From Symbiodinium microadriaticum (taxonomy: Eukaryota; Sar; Dinophyceae; Suessiales; Symbiodiniaceae), in assembly GCA_001939145.1 (NCBI GenBank), contig LSRX01000055.1:487986-551985 (forward strand): 64,000 nt of DNA, in the 5' to 3' direction. Position 1 is the stretch's first letter; every line of letters begins with the position of its first letter. The notes under the pieces are model-generated. The model saw only the letters and a list, made by a program, of their open reading frames with translations. It was not told where the DNA came from and ran no database searches. Below are positions 11,601 to 23,205 of this stretch, piece after piece. The position numbers and the translations under genes are program-made.

Positions 11601-12790
11601 TTTAATTCATAGATTCTGAAATCAAAGCCCCGAAGATATATCAATGATATTAGAATATCTAGATGCCTGCTTTCAAAAGATATCTATTTCTATTTCGTAG
11701 CTAATTTCGAGATTATGAGAAAAATATATTGCCTGTATAAAATAAATAAACAAGAAGTGAATTCTATTCAATATTTTATCATCGCCACATATAGTATGAT
11801 CTCCGAATCGAAATTAAATTATTCCCCACCCATGCACATCTTCGTCTTCCAGATAATAGTTGTTGCACATGATATAAATTAATCGAAATAGAGTCGGAGA
11901 TCTTTCTCAATCAATATAGCCGCCCATTAATAATTATAATTTGCCGGAGTCATTATCTCAAGCTCTGATCAGAAAAAATAAGAAAATCTTAATAATTCCT
12001 TTCTTGGATAATAAAAGAGTATCTTATTTCGAAATCTCTCTAAGATTGCCAATGAAAAATATCGCGAATATTTTAAAATATTAATAGAAAATTTTCTTCA
12101 TGAATCGCCCACAGCTCTACGAAAGAGATATCACCAAACGATTATACGAAAAATCCACTCATAGCATCTATTTCAAATCATATAGATATCAACAAACAAA
12201 TTTATAAAATTCCTTCATTTTATCTAATTTTTCCATCAATCATATCAAGCTCTATAAGATTTATAAGACAAAGCGCGATTAGAACCTCCAGATTCGATTT
12301 TTTTCAGAATTCTTAAAAAAATTTATTTTTTTTTGACGATTTATTAATCGATACCTTCGAATTTTTAGAATAGATCTTGAATTCCGAAAATAGAATTCTA
12401 AATCAGAAATCATTCCTGAATTTCTATTCATAAAAATATATTTTTTCATCTTAAATCTCGGAGACGAAGCTCAAATAACTAATAGATAATTTTGGTTGTC
12501 GAATTCAATAGATTTCAATTTAATAGAAAGTCCCTCCATGTTTAATCAAAATTCTTATATTTCTTAATTATATTATTACCTATCCATTTCTAATTCATAA
12601 TCTTGTAATCAATGTAATATATTTTTTTGTTAATAGAAAAAAGTTCGTCCATAATAAATCAACATTGTCTTTGTTATGATATCGAGAATTTCGACATCGA
12701 TATCAATGAAAATATCAATAATATCTATCTTCAATATCTGCATCTATTTTCTAAATCTATCTACAATTTTCGAAAAATCAATTTCCAAGA
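8630..12790. other. AT-rich island
   Basis: Base composition drops abruptly to very AT-rich after about 8630 and returns to normal near 12790. Stops are dense in all frames, and no open frame beyond about 95 codons is seen. The first 0.9 kb carries the TTA grid and the rest does not. The composition is organelle-like, but I could not recognise any plastid or mitochondrial gene in translated fragments on either strand. A more GC-balanced patch lies at 9370-9450. Candidates are a decayed organellar insertion, an A/T-biased viral or symbiont insertion, or simply old non-coding DNA. Confidence 0.75.
10664..10768 (-). repeat. Telomere-like block inside the AT-rich island
   Basis: A run of degenerate CCCTAAA and CCCCTAAA words (about a dozen), flanked on both sides by AT-rich sequence. 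It shows that telomere-like DNA has been placed inside the island, or that the island assembled around it. Confidence 0.85.
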
Positions 12791-14901
12791 ACGTCCATGG
12801 GTGTGCGTCCATGGGATGTTTCCAGTGGTATAGAGTGGAGGGGCTTGGTGTGGTTTTGGGTTTTGGGGAATTTATAAGATCCAATTCGCAGAATTCAAGG
12901 TGTGGAGTTTTTGTGGGTTTTATCAATCGGGTTTTGGGGCTGAGAATCTTCGGCTTGTAAAAATTCTAGCCTTGTGAGTGCTGCGCGCATTCTGCCTTTT
13001 GCTTCCTCTCTGCTTAGCAGGGAGAATTGTGCGCCTTCTGATCAACTTTGTCTCCATTTCTCTTGCGCCTGGGCACAGTACATTGGGGGCTTCTTTCTCA
13101 GTGTTACGGATCCTTCTGTCTGGGGGTCCTCATGCTAAATTGGAAAATTCAAGTTCCCAAGCCTAAGGCCTAAAATTTACTGAAACAGGAAGCTCGAGCT
13201 GCCAGAGTTTCAGGTCTACGTCGGCCTTCAGTCAGGGTTAAGGGCTCTAGTATGGGAGTTCCTTGCTTCAGTTAGGGTGTCGGGTCTGGGGCTCAGGAAT
13301 TGGTTTAGCGTTTCTAGGGTTAGGCGTGTGAAACAGCTACGCCTCCGAGGCCCCAAAAATATAAAACAACAATTTCCCCATATTGCCTCAAACCTACAGA
13401 AGAGCTCAAAGGACTGAGCGGGTTGAGGGTGCAACTCTGCCACCCCCCGAACCCAATCGTGGTCTTTGTTTGCTTCAGTCTAGAATGTTGGCGCTTGGCG
13501 GTTGCGTCTCAGCCTCATCGTGCGGGCTTTCATCCAAAATCAAACTTCAGCCGAGCCTATGCAAACCCCAAACCCCAAACCCCACCCTAAACCCCAAACC
13601 CTAAACCCTGAACCCTAAACCTTAATGGAAACCATCAACCCTAGGCCTCAAAGCCCCAAACCCTGAACCACAAAGCCCACCTTGAAAGCCCACGCAGCAT
13701 CCCGCACAAGTTGCCTCGGCGAATTCGGTTGGACCAGAATCTCGGCTGCGATCTCCGACGTGCATACTTTTGCTCGCGAGCACCTTTCGAAGGGCTTTTT
13801 TAGGGTTTAGTGTGGGTTTCGGGTTTGGGGTTTAGGGTTTATAGGGTTTCGGATTTAGGGTTCAGGGTTTGGGCACCATGCGGCCGCGTGATTGAAGACT
13901 TTGTTCGAACGCTTAGATACATTGAAGCTGAGGGCACGGCTGCAGGATGCAGACCGTGCTTTGGGAATGTGGATGGCGAGTGTACCGGCCTCAAACATTA
14001 TAGCCATATACCAACGCTAACCTTCAAGCCCGCACCCTAAGGCTATGCACCTGCTACGATCCAAAACCCAAGAGCATAACTCTAAAGCCTAAAAAACCTA
14101 AACCCGAAAGCCTAAACCCCAAGTGAAGAAGTGCCCAGATGTTTGGCAAGCTCCTGTCTGTGCAGCTTAAACGCGAATCCCCACAAGCCCTGGCGTACGG
14201 TTTAGGGTTGCGCAGAGAGATCTTAAATGCAGGACATGAACCAGGAATTTCCCCATCTACAGCAGGATGCTTGTGACAAAAGCAAAGCCTGAGAAACCCT
14301 TGAACAAGTTTAGGGTTTACCTCAAAGCGGAACCCTACATCCTTGAACTTACAAGCAACAAATAGGCAGTGGCGTAAGTGTTCGAGAGTTTATCTTCAGG
14401 CTTCCGTGGCGGGGTTTAGGGCTTTACAGGGGTTTAGTCTCGCCTTTGTCCGTGGGTTTCATGGGTTGTAGGTTCAGGATGTAAAGGAAGTACGGCTTGA
14501 AGGGGCGCCTGTAGGGTTTAGTGCCGTGCCTCCGAGACGGAAAGGTCTGCATAGATGCGCCGCGATGGCTTGCAGCTGACGCAGCACCTAGAGCAATGAT
14601 GACTAGACTAGGGCTTTGAGGAATTTTCCAGTAGACCGATGAATTAGAGGGATCCCATCACTGATTCCTTCCGACCCTTGATTAACCATACAGCCGAAGC
14701 ATGCTTCGAAACTCAGAATCTGACAAGCCCTAAGCTTTAAACCTCTTGTGAGAGGTTCCTTTCAAGTACCTTTGAAGGTTCCTTTTCCCTACAAGTAAGC
14801 CCTTATTCCTTGGGGCTTTTAGGGGTTTAGTGCTCCCAAATCCTGGAACTTCTTGGGCGAAGAGCCTTGCGGTTCTTGTTTGCTGATCTACTATCGTCGG
14901 T
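12791..14901. other. Non-coding DNA with telomere-like words
   Basis: Ordinary composition, no convincing gene. CCCTAAA-type runs cluster at 13565-13625, with TTTAGGG-type runs at 13800-13870 and 14405-14520. Confidence 0.5.
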
Positions 14902-15093
14902 GTATGAGGGTAGTTCTCTAAATTAGGTTCCATTTTAAGGTGCTTCTTATACAGTATGGTATGCCCTGGCGGCTTGCGTTTGCGGCAGTCGTATCTAGTA
15001 GTGTTTACACGGAGTACCGGCCTCTTTTTTCTTAGGGTGCCGTACTACTTTGGGGATCTAAACAGGGACCCTCATTTAGAGAACTACCCATAT
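14902..15093. mobile_element. Foldback (MITE-like) element, family A
   Basis: Imperfect inverted arms pair around 14902-14930 and 15065-15093, sharing GGGTAGTTCTCTAAAT with its complement ATTTAGAGAACTACCC. No coding sequence lies between them. The arm word recurs in the foldback at 61965-62070, which defines a dispersed family. Presumably it was mobilised by a transposase encoded elsewhere. Confidence 0.7.
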
Positions 15094-15251
15094 AGAACCC
15101 TTCTAGTACCGATCCGAAACCCTATAGAAACCCTTATAGACCCCTTTAAGGAACCCCTAAACCCTACCCATGAGTTTATGAATGCTCAGCCTTGCCCAGA
15201 GCCCCTTCGAGGAATTTAAAGAGTGGAAGATGCCCGAGGCTCCTCGACAAT

Positions 15252-15437
15252 CCAGAGAGCCCAATACCCCCATAAATTAAGGAATATACCTTAAATTAGA
15301 GGGTTCCTTAAAGGGATCTATAAAGGGTCTCTATAAGGGTTCTATAAGGGAATTAAGGAACATACCTTAAATCATAATATGAAGGCCCCTATAATTTTAA
15401 GGTATATTCCTTGTTTGAGGGGTATTGGGCTCTCTGG
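15252..15437. mobile_element. Foldback (MITE-like) element, family B
   Basis: The left arm begins CCAGAGAGCCCAATACCCC and continues to AAGGAATATACCTTAAA. The right arm is its near-perfect complement, ending GGGTATTGGGCTCTCTGG. The interior contains repeats of GGGATCTATAAAGGG-type words. It has no open frame. Confidence 0.85.
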
Positions 15438-16107
15438 GAACCCGTCAAGTGGCTCTACTCTTCAACACCCGGTGGTCTGGGTAGTCGTAACTCGATCCCA
15501 AGCATAGAAATCCGTGCCCGAAGCGCTGTCAATTTCCAATTTAGTTGAGGGTTTGGGTCCCAAATCCCCAATATTAACGGGCTTAGGCTGCTTGGAGTTG
15601 AGGGTTTTTTCGATGTCACAAGAGGCCAAACCTGAAGCCTAGGGGCCTAGGTTTAGGGCATCAACCATCGGTGCTCCTTTTTTGCGGGCCTCACGCTGGG
15701 CCTTTCTCAGGTAAAAGCAATGGGCTAAGTGCCTCAAGCTAGGTGAACCAAGGTTCTGGTCAGCACCCTCTGTACGGTTTTAGGGCTTTGAGGCCGTATG
15801 GCTCCAAGTGCTTTGGGCTTCGGGTGTGGGGTTTGGCGCATTGGAGCTTTTGACATTTGGGTTGCAGTCTCGTGACAAAGGGTCAAGGTATACTTGAAGC
15901 CTGAAGAGCAAGTTGAATTGGGTGCGTTCTGTTGTTATGGCCGCAATGCCATGCACGAGATGGGAGGTCCCAAAACCCCTAAACCCCGATCCCTGCCCTG
16001 ATCCTCAAACCTAGGACCTGTGAGCAGGAAGGTAAAAGAGAAGAATTTGTTTGCCCCATCTCACTGTAGAGCTGAACAGAACAGAAAACCTCCTTTGACT
16101 CGAATGT

Positions 16108-16300
16108 ATGTATGCATGCTTGCTTGCATGCATGCATGCATGCATGCATGCATGTATGCATGTACGCATGTACGCATGTAAGCATGTATGCATGTATGCA
16201 TGCATGTATGTATGTATGTATGTATGTATGGATGTATGTATGTATGATGTAAATGTATGTAAATGTATGTATGTATGTATGGATGTGTATGTTTACGTTT
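16108..16300. repeat. Compound tetranucleotide microsatellite (TGCA/TGTA)
   Basis: Alternating TGCATGCA and TGTATGTA runs. The TGCA part is self-complementary and could extrude as a cruciform. Open frames here encode only Met/His/Ala/Cys or Tyr/Val/Cys repeats and are not credible genes. Confidence 0.95.
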
Positions 16301-16819
16301 ATGCTTAGGCTTATGTTTATGTTTCGGAGAGTCTGTTATATTCACCTTGTTATAATTATCTTTACCATTCTGTTTACATATATCTTTATATCTGTATACA
16401 TACATGCAGTCAGGACGAACACCCAACACTAGACCATACTAGACCGGTTTGTATTCGATATTTTGGTGATTTCCAACCCCCCTCGAACCCTCAAAACCCG
16501 AAATTCATAAGAGAGTTTCAGACAAATATGGCAACCTGTTGTAGACCCTAAAAGCAGCCCTGAGCAGTTGGATCCTTGCTCGACATTACCCCCCCCCCCC
16601 CAAGCTGAAAAAGATTGCATTTACAACCACCATAAAACCCCACAAAGCCCTTGGCATGAGGACCCGCCCTAAATCCTGCCTGACAATACCCCCTTGTCGT
16701 CTCGCATAGCGCATAGCTATACTATAATAAAAGCTCCAACTCTGCTATTCAGGCCCCTGCCATTGCAGCATAAACCCTAAACCCTGGTTAAGGGCTCCTT
16801 CGAGGGTTCCTTTGAGGGT

Positions 16820-16961
16820 AATTACTTGGAGGGTCAGGGGACTTAGTAAGTCGGTAATAAGTAGACTTGTAAGTACCCTAAAAGGGATCCTAATTGGGGT
16901 CATGATACTTATAAGTCTATAACATAACTACTTACTAAGTCCCCCGACCCTCCAAGTAATT
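16820..16961. mobile_element. Foldback (MITE-like) element, family C
   Basis: About 30-nt arms: ATTACTTGGAGGGTCAGGGG at the left and its complement CCCCCGACCCTCCAAGTAAT at the right, both followed inward by CTTAGTAAG-type sequence. The interior is short and non-coding. Confidence 0.9.
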
Positions 16962-18215
16962 GCACTGCTGAACCCGGGTTTAGTGAGACTGCTTGCATGC
17001 GGCATACGAGGCCGTGTCTTTGACCCAGACCATCTTCCGAGTCGACACGGTTCCACCCAGAAACCGAGGGTTTAGGGTTTCGGAGGGTAGGGTTTAAGGT
17101 TTAAAGATTGTAGGAATTGTGTTTGGGTGTTTTTTGGGTACAAGGATTTTAGGGTTTCGGGTTTTGGGCTTGAAGATGTTGAGACTAAGGGTTTAGGGTC
17201 CTATACAGCAGGCGCTTGGGAATCTGTACAGCCTTCTGCGCTGAAAAGGATTCAGCAACCCTTGATCTTTTCGGTTTCGGAACCACCCCTAGCCCTAAAC
17301 CCTAAACCCTAAACTCTAAGCCCTAATAACCCTAAACCCCAGAGGCCCTAGACCCCCGGGTCCTGAAAGGCTCTGGGAAAGGGATGATCCGCTCAGGTGG
17401 CGGAGAGCTGTCTCGGATCCTCGCGCAAGCAGCCAAGCCGGGGCGCCACTCCAAACATTGCCAGGCCATGGTTCAGGGCTTGATGATTTATATAAGTGTT
17501 TCGAGCTCTTGGGTGAGGGGTTGTGTCTTTCGCCAGTTGAACGGGAGATTCCACATTAGCTTAACAATTCTGCGCTCCTGAAGTGTATACCTTCATCCGC
17601 CTTGACACAGGCGCTCTCCCAGAATGGGATTCGAGCTTTGGCGCTGGTCGCTGTCATGGTGAAGCCTCGATGCTACAACCCCAGGCCCAACCCCCAAACT
17701 CCCTAAAGTCCCTAAACTGGCCCTAAGCTCCCTAAACTCTAAACCGCAAGATCAACTCCGCAGCCCTCCAAAACGCACAAAAATCCTAGAATCCACTCCA
17801 AGCTACTTATGATTACCTCCTAAGTTCCTCGTGATGTCTTCAGGCAACTCTTCGACCCCCCAAAACTCAGAACCTGCAAAGCCAAAGCGCAAACCCCACG
17901 CTCTGAGTCTGTCTTTGCTTGTAGTTTTCGCCTGATTTCCCCGCCTGGCTTCAAGTTGAGAGGCCACGAACCCTGAGCGTCGAACCCCCAGGGCCCAATC
18001 CAAAGACCTTCAACTCGGAACCCGACAGATTACCCTAAACCTGAAACCCCAAACCATCTCAAATCGAAAATATGCAAGGACCCTTAAACCTAATCCCGAA
18101 ACCCTAATCCTTCGCGGTCCTCCTGCCGCATGGTCTCGTCGTCCTCAGGGTTCTCGGGCAGAACCGTGGTGGCAGCCTCCTGCAACGCCTGAATAGTAGT
18201 GCTGGTAGCTGCAGC
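16962..18215. other. Non-coding DNA
   Basis: No gene supported. Telomere-like words cluster near 17070-17100 and 17285-17340. The remainder is unremarkable. Confidence 0.5.
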
Positions 18216-18263
18216 CGTCGTCGCAGTCGTCGTCGTCGTCGTCGTCGTCGTAGTAGTAGTATT

Positions 18264-18312
<49 letters not shown>

Positions 18313-18316
18313 GCAC
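18216..18316. repeat. Trinucleotide microsatellites (GTC)n and (AGC)n
   Basis: A GTC run is followed by GTA and then about 17 AGC/GCA units with one interruption. The poly-Leu/poly-Arg frame on the minus strand here is a by-product of the repeat. Confidence 0.95.
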
Positions 18317-19142
18317 TAGCATTAGGACTATGGTACTAATACTGGTGCTAGTGCGAGTACTGCTTCCAAGCAAAACCTCAACCAAAAAAAACAAAAATTC
18401 CTCAACCCGTAAGCAACATGGGCTTTGGAGCTTGGGCTTCGGGGCCATGGTTCCTTTGCGAGCCCGTTGGGGCTGTTCTGTAATGGTGCTTGTTTTCATG
18501 CTGGCATCTTTCCCAGATTTTATCACTTCGTACAGTGCCGGCTTGCAAATGCTCCCATCCCTGGTGTCTAGGAACCGAACCCACGACCGATCAACAGCAA
18601 CCGGTTTGGAGGTTGAGGGTCTAGGGTTTAGGTTTGAGGGGTTAGGGCTTTAGCGTAACGGGTTCTAGCGTTTAGGGTTTTAGGGTTTACGGCTTTAGGG
18701 TTTTAGGGCTCGACGCTTCCATGGCAGCCCTGTGGCTTTGCTAGAATGCAGTCGGCCAAGTAGCCGTACTGGAATCTACGGCATCTGCGTGCTGTTCGGT
18801 TGTTCCTTCTGGGCAAGACTCATAAGTGCATGGCACATGCCATAAACTCATGAGTGGTCTGATGAAAGATAAGCAGACGAGAATTGACACGGCGAGTTTG
18901 GGGTTTTAGAGTCGACTACCAACACCGGATGTTCTGCGTTTCGATATCAACGCTGGGCAGGCCCAATCTAAGAAACCTACCACTTTGTCGTTCTGCCCTT
19001 TGTATCGCTGAATGACCATGCTCCCGGTACCTCTCAGCACAAAGCTGCTCACGCCTCGGCTGGCCTCGACCTCCTCTACACCTCAACCTCCAAAGCGAAA
19101 AGCCCACTGCCCTGAACCTCTCAAGCCCCGCCCCCCCGCACA

Positions 19143-19280
19143 CTGACTTAATTGCTTACTTGCTTACTTACTTACTTACTTACTGACTGACTGACTGACT
19201 GACTGACTGACTGACTGACTGACTTACTTGCTTACTTACTTACTTACTTTACTTTACTTACTTACTTACTTACTTACTTA

Positions 19281-19339
<59 letters not shown>

Positions 19340-19379
19340 TACTTACTAACTAACCTACCTACCTACCTACCTACCTACC

Positions 19380-19420
<41 letters not shown>

Positions 19421-19513
19421 TACGTTGCTTACTTTACGTTGCTTACTTTGCTTTCCTTGCTTACTTTACTTTATTCTACTTTACCGTACTCTACTTTGCT
19501 TTACTTTACTTAC
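19143..19513. repeat. (CTTA)n tetranucleotide array
   Basis: About 370 bp of CTTA with blocks of CTGA and CTAC and degenerate TTTACTTTGC-type units at the right end. Non-coding. Confidence 0.95.
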
Positions 19514-19630
19514 TTACTTCTACATGTTTGACACGCTTCATCAGAAGCTTAGACAGAAAACGCACAACATCCCTAAGTGGTCACAAGTTGGTCGGTTACT
19601 GTAGGGTTTTCGGAAGCCAGGTTCATGTGG

Positions 19631-19905
19631 AATGGGCTTTTAACCCACGCATCCAGCAAAAGTCAAGAAAGTGCAGGTATGCTTACTTTCAGGGACCATG
19701 TGGCCTTGAAACTTAGGGCGTCGCACGTTTTCTCTGCACAGCTCCTCAATGTCATTCTCAGAGGCATGTCTGCGCCACTGCGCCGTCTTGACTTTTGCTC
19801 GCAGCATGGGTCCAAAGCCCATTCCTTCCTTCCTTATAATCCTGGCGTACCCAACTACGCGCACTGTCTTGACTTTTGCTGGCAGACCTGAGGTTCAAAG
19901 CCCAT
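19631..19905. repeat. Three copies of a 45-bp motif in mixed orientation
   Basis: A forward copy at 19631-19675 (AATGGGCTTT then CAGCAAAAGTCAAG) is repeated on the minus strand at 19780-19823 and 19861-19905 with about 80 percent identity by eye. No function is visible. It may be the arms of an old foldback. Confidence 0.7.
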
Positions 19906-22323
19906 TTTTCAGGCAAAGTTGGCGGCGCCAGAACGAAATCAGCCTTCCCCCCACCCTTACCCCCCACCCCCCTTCACCAAGTGCAGTTCAGTAAAGACCG
20001 ATCCTGGCAGCGCCTAGAATCCACAGAGAAAAGCCTCCAAAAAGCGCACGGTAACTTACCTCCGTGTCGGGCCCTATAAGTCCTAGGTCCTAAACCCCAC
20101 GAAGCCTACATCCCTGCGTAAGCCCGAAGCGGTAAATCCCAAGCCCACCCCGAGACGACGATGGCCTTGGAGCCAATGCTCTTGGCGTAGCTGAGGAGGC
20201 CGGGCCTCACTGTCTCAGGGATTTAGAGTTTCAGGGTTTTGGGGTTTTAGGGTTTTAGGGTTTGGGTTTTTGGTTTTAGGGTGTTGATGCAAGTGAAAGC
20301 TGTTGTGGGTTTCGGCTTTTGGCTTAGGCGTTTTGGTGTAGGGCGGGTTTATTTGTTCGTATTCTGCCACTCCAGGACAGGACAGTCATTTGATTGATGT
20401 TCTTTGGTGGGACATCCGCTCTGAGCTTTCGGGAGCTAGGGTGCGCATGTGGCTTCCACTACAGATGCCATCAACGAAGTTCATGACCCCATGTGCCTCG
20501 TGATTGAGGCAGGAGGCTGCAGCGGAAAGAGCATTGTGGAGACAAGTCTTTGCTTCGAGATGGCTCAACATTTCGCAAAGGAGCAGTTTGCACACGTGCT
20601 TTTGTAGCTGCCATTTGTTTATGAGAAGAACTAGGTGTAGATGCATATACAGTAAACCACAGTTGTACTTTTACTGTTTCCTCTTCGTCGAGCAGGTTTT
20701 GTCGCTGCTGTTGTTCTTCTGTCAATTCTGGTTGTGCTGTATACAAGCATGCGGTCAAGCATCCTTTACTTGTGTGCTGCTTGTTTTCCAACTCGAGTTT
20801 CAAGACTTGCAGCGTTAGGGGCGTCAGGCGCAGGACTTTCTAAAGTGAATTGTGAGTGCCACAATCGTTGTGCCGACTCTGCTCACCGTGCCGGCGGGTG
20901 TTATCATGATGGCTCGTGGTCTACAGACTGAAAGTGATCATGTGTTCATAGCAAGTAAATCATGATGCCTACGACCGTCTTAATGATCATCGCCACTATA
21001 CTCCTGACCGCTAATACTACTACAATGGCGGTCGCAGAGACCACTGACAATGTTGTTGTTGAACATACAAGACATTCCATATGATCACCAGGGCAGCAGC
21101 TGCAAAGGGTTCAACAGTAGATGCACCAAAAGCGATGTTGAAGACCTTCCCAACACGGAATTTCCCCCGCCATCGGCTTGAAATACGCCCGGCGCTCCTG
21201 AACAGGCAAGTCGCCAAGTCCTGACCTGCCATGTGGCAAACCGAGGGGGCCACACAGATGCGAGATCCCTGAGCTCATCCGGAAGGGTCGCTTCTGCCGG
21301 ATCTGTAAAAACCTGGCCGAGGCAGCTGTTTCCGGAGTTTCGTTTTGGCTTGGGCTCCTTGGCAATTCAGGGATGGATTTCTCCAAAATGTGGACTCGAA
21401 AATATTTCACACTTCGGGAAGCAGGACTGGATTGAAAGGAAGAAATGTCGGCATGTGCCAAATTGTGCGGGATTTAAGTGCTTGGAGCTCCGGTTACTGC
21501 TTTGGTTGCGGTGGGGTAGATCTTGTCCTATGACGCGGTCAGACCGCGAGAAACGAACCTCCAATCTGAGATGTAATATAGAGGCCTTAAATCGGGGGTA
21601 CAGTAATTACAGCAACATGGCAGGAAGGCAACCTACGGACTAGTATTGATGAATATCCAGGCCCCTATCATTAAGTCCTCGAGAACTAAGCCTTCGGGCT
21701 TGCTGAATGTGTTCAAGCATCCCAGGCCAATACTCAACCCTGACGCCCTAAACCTCAACCAAATGTTAAACAAAAGCAAACTTACCCTGGACATGTCGTC
21801 AGGCGCCTGCCACCGATGGGATGGAATGCCGGCAAATATCTCCTGCTGCGGCAGCAAACAGCAATACTGAAAGTTCAGGCAACCGGTTAGGGGGTGTTCA
21901 TGTTGTTGAGGTTTTCGGGATTGGGCGTCGTGGTTTAAGTTTTGGGATTTTCAGGTTTAGGGTTCCGGCTGTAGATTCGAGTGCACCGATGGCCGAAAGG
22001 TCAAGCCAGATTGCTAAATTCTATGTAGGGATGAGATGAGTTTTGCCTTGACTGATCACTGCCAACTCGAGTTGTGCATGTTCCTATACTAAAATCATAT
22101 TCTATACATGTAGTCTAAGGGCATGTCACTAATTATGCTACAAATCTGACATGTAGAGGCCTTTTGGAGGCTCGTGGCTCGACTTCAGAATGATTGATTC
22201 TGTCCTCGTCCACCGGTGCCTTGGGGCTCACCTGAGCACGAGAATACCAGCTGGTCGCAACCCGAGGGTCCAAGTACCTAGATTCAACACTCGTCACCTG
22301 TTGCAGGGTTAGGGGTTAGGATT
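19906..22323. other. Mostly unique non-coding DNA
   Basis: Of the non-element regions this is the poorest in telomere-like words, which are limited to about 20220-20285 and 21940-21965. Several 60-135 codon frames overlap on both strands, but none has recognisable motifs. I see no supported gene. Confidence 0.4.
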
Positions 22324-22415
22324 TACCCATAGGCCCCTAGGTAGTTCCTTTTGGGGTTACCTTATAGGATTCTAAATACAAACCAAAAAAGGAACTACTT
22401 GGGGGCCTATGGGTA
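22324..22415. mobile_element. Foldback (MITE-like) element, family D
   Basis: Arms TACCCATAGGCCCCTAGGTA and TACTTGGGGGCCTATGGGTA, each extended by AGTTCCTTTT or its complement, enclose about 35 bp. The predicted hairpin is strong. Confidence 0.9.
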
Positions 22416-22883
22416 GGGAGGTTAGCAAGTCCAAAGAAACACTAATACTCTGAAGGGTTTTTGGTACCTCAAACCCTGCCATGTGGGCACTTGGACCCTT
22501 CAGGATCAGGGAATCAACAAAAACAAAAGTCGGAATACGTCCGTACTGAGGGCTTTCATCTTTGGGCTTGTTTACTGTAGCCCCTAACTCTCACGTAATG
22601 AAGACGATGAGATTCCTTTAAAGGGTACTTGGGGCTTCCTGGTAGGGATTTTGCTGTTAAAGGTTTTGTGGTTGTGGTTTCAGCAGCTTTTGGGAGGTCC
22701 TGCTTTATATCTTCAGATTACGGCCATCGCAGTGCTCGGGGTGGAGGGGTCCCCCGCACCCCAGGGTTGCAGGAGGGTTCAGGTTAAAGGGGTTTAGGGG
22801 ATATATGGGGGTTTCCGAAAATAGGGGACCCTAATATAGTACCCTAATTAGTAGGATCCTAATTTTTTGGACCCCAAAATAAG

Positions 22884-22888
22884 GTACC
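22884..22888 (+). repeat. 5-bp target-site duplication, left copy
   Basis: GTACC immediately precedes the 5' LTR, and the same five bases follow the 3' LTR at 32389-32393. Five bases is the usual duplication made by copia-type integrases. Confidence 0.95.
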
Positions 22889-23205
22889 TGTTGATGCTCA
22901 CAGGTTTTTATGTGCAGATTCCCTTGATGTTACGGTGTGCATGTGGCTGTTGTAAAGATCTGCAGCTTGAGTATGCCGTGAAATGTCTGACTCGAGGGAG
23001 TGGCTACGCAGAGCCCCTTGGGTCACGCTTTCCATGCAAGCTCACTTGTACACCCACGAGCAGTCATGGTCAGCACAGTAAGGAAGCAGGTTTGTGGTGT
23101 GAAAAGTAGTGTCAGCTCGCGCATGTGTGCAGCCATGGAAGATACTGCTGAGCCTGACTATTTGTCAGCACTCCCCGATGTAAACCCAGCAGATACGCAT
23201 CATCA
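22889..23205 (+). repeat. 5' LTR of retrotransposon 1
   Basis: Begins TGTTGATGC and ends CATCATCA, with the canonical TG...CA termini. It is identical by eye to the 3' copy over 317 bp. It also contains the first part of the gag reading frame. No TATA-type promoter is obvious, which is usual for dinoflagellate sequence. Confidence 0.95.

Noticed and set aside
9560-12960. Organelle genes or small Ile/Asn-rich proteins in the AT-rich island
   Set aside because: Translated fragments on both strands matched no organellar protein I know, and the short frames are what AT-rich DNA gives by chance.
15979-16429. Met/His/Ala/Cys-repeat and Tyr/Ile/His-repeat frames
   Set aside because: Translations of the TGCA/TGTA microsatellite on both strands.
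18104-18526. Poly-Leu and poly-Arg protein on the minus strand
   Set aside because: Reading of the AGC and GTC microsatellites.
22867-23109. Small Cys-containing protein at the retrotransposon LTR
   Set aside because: It lies in the LTR and recurs at 32071-32292 with the second LTR; another frame of the LTR is the start of gag.
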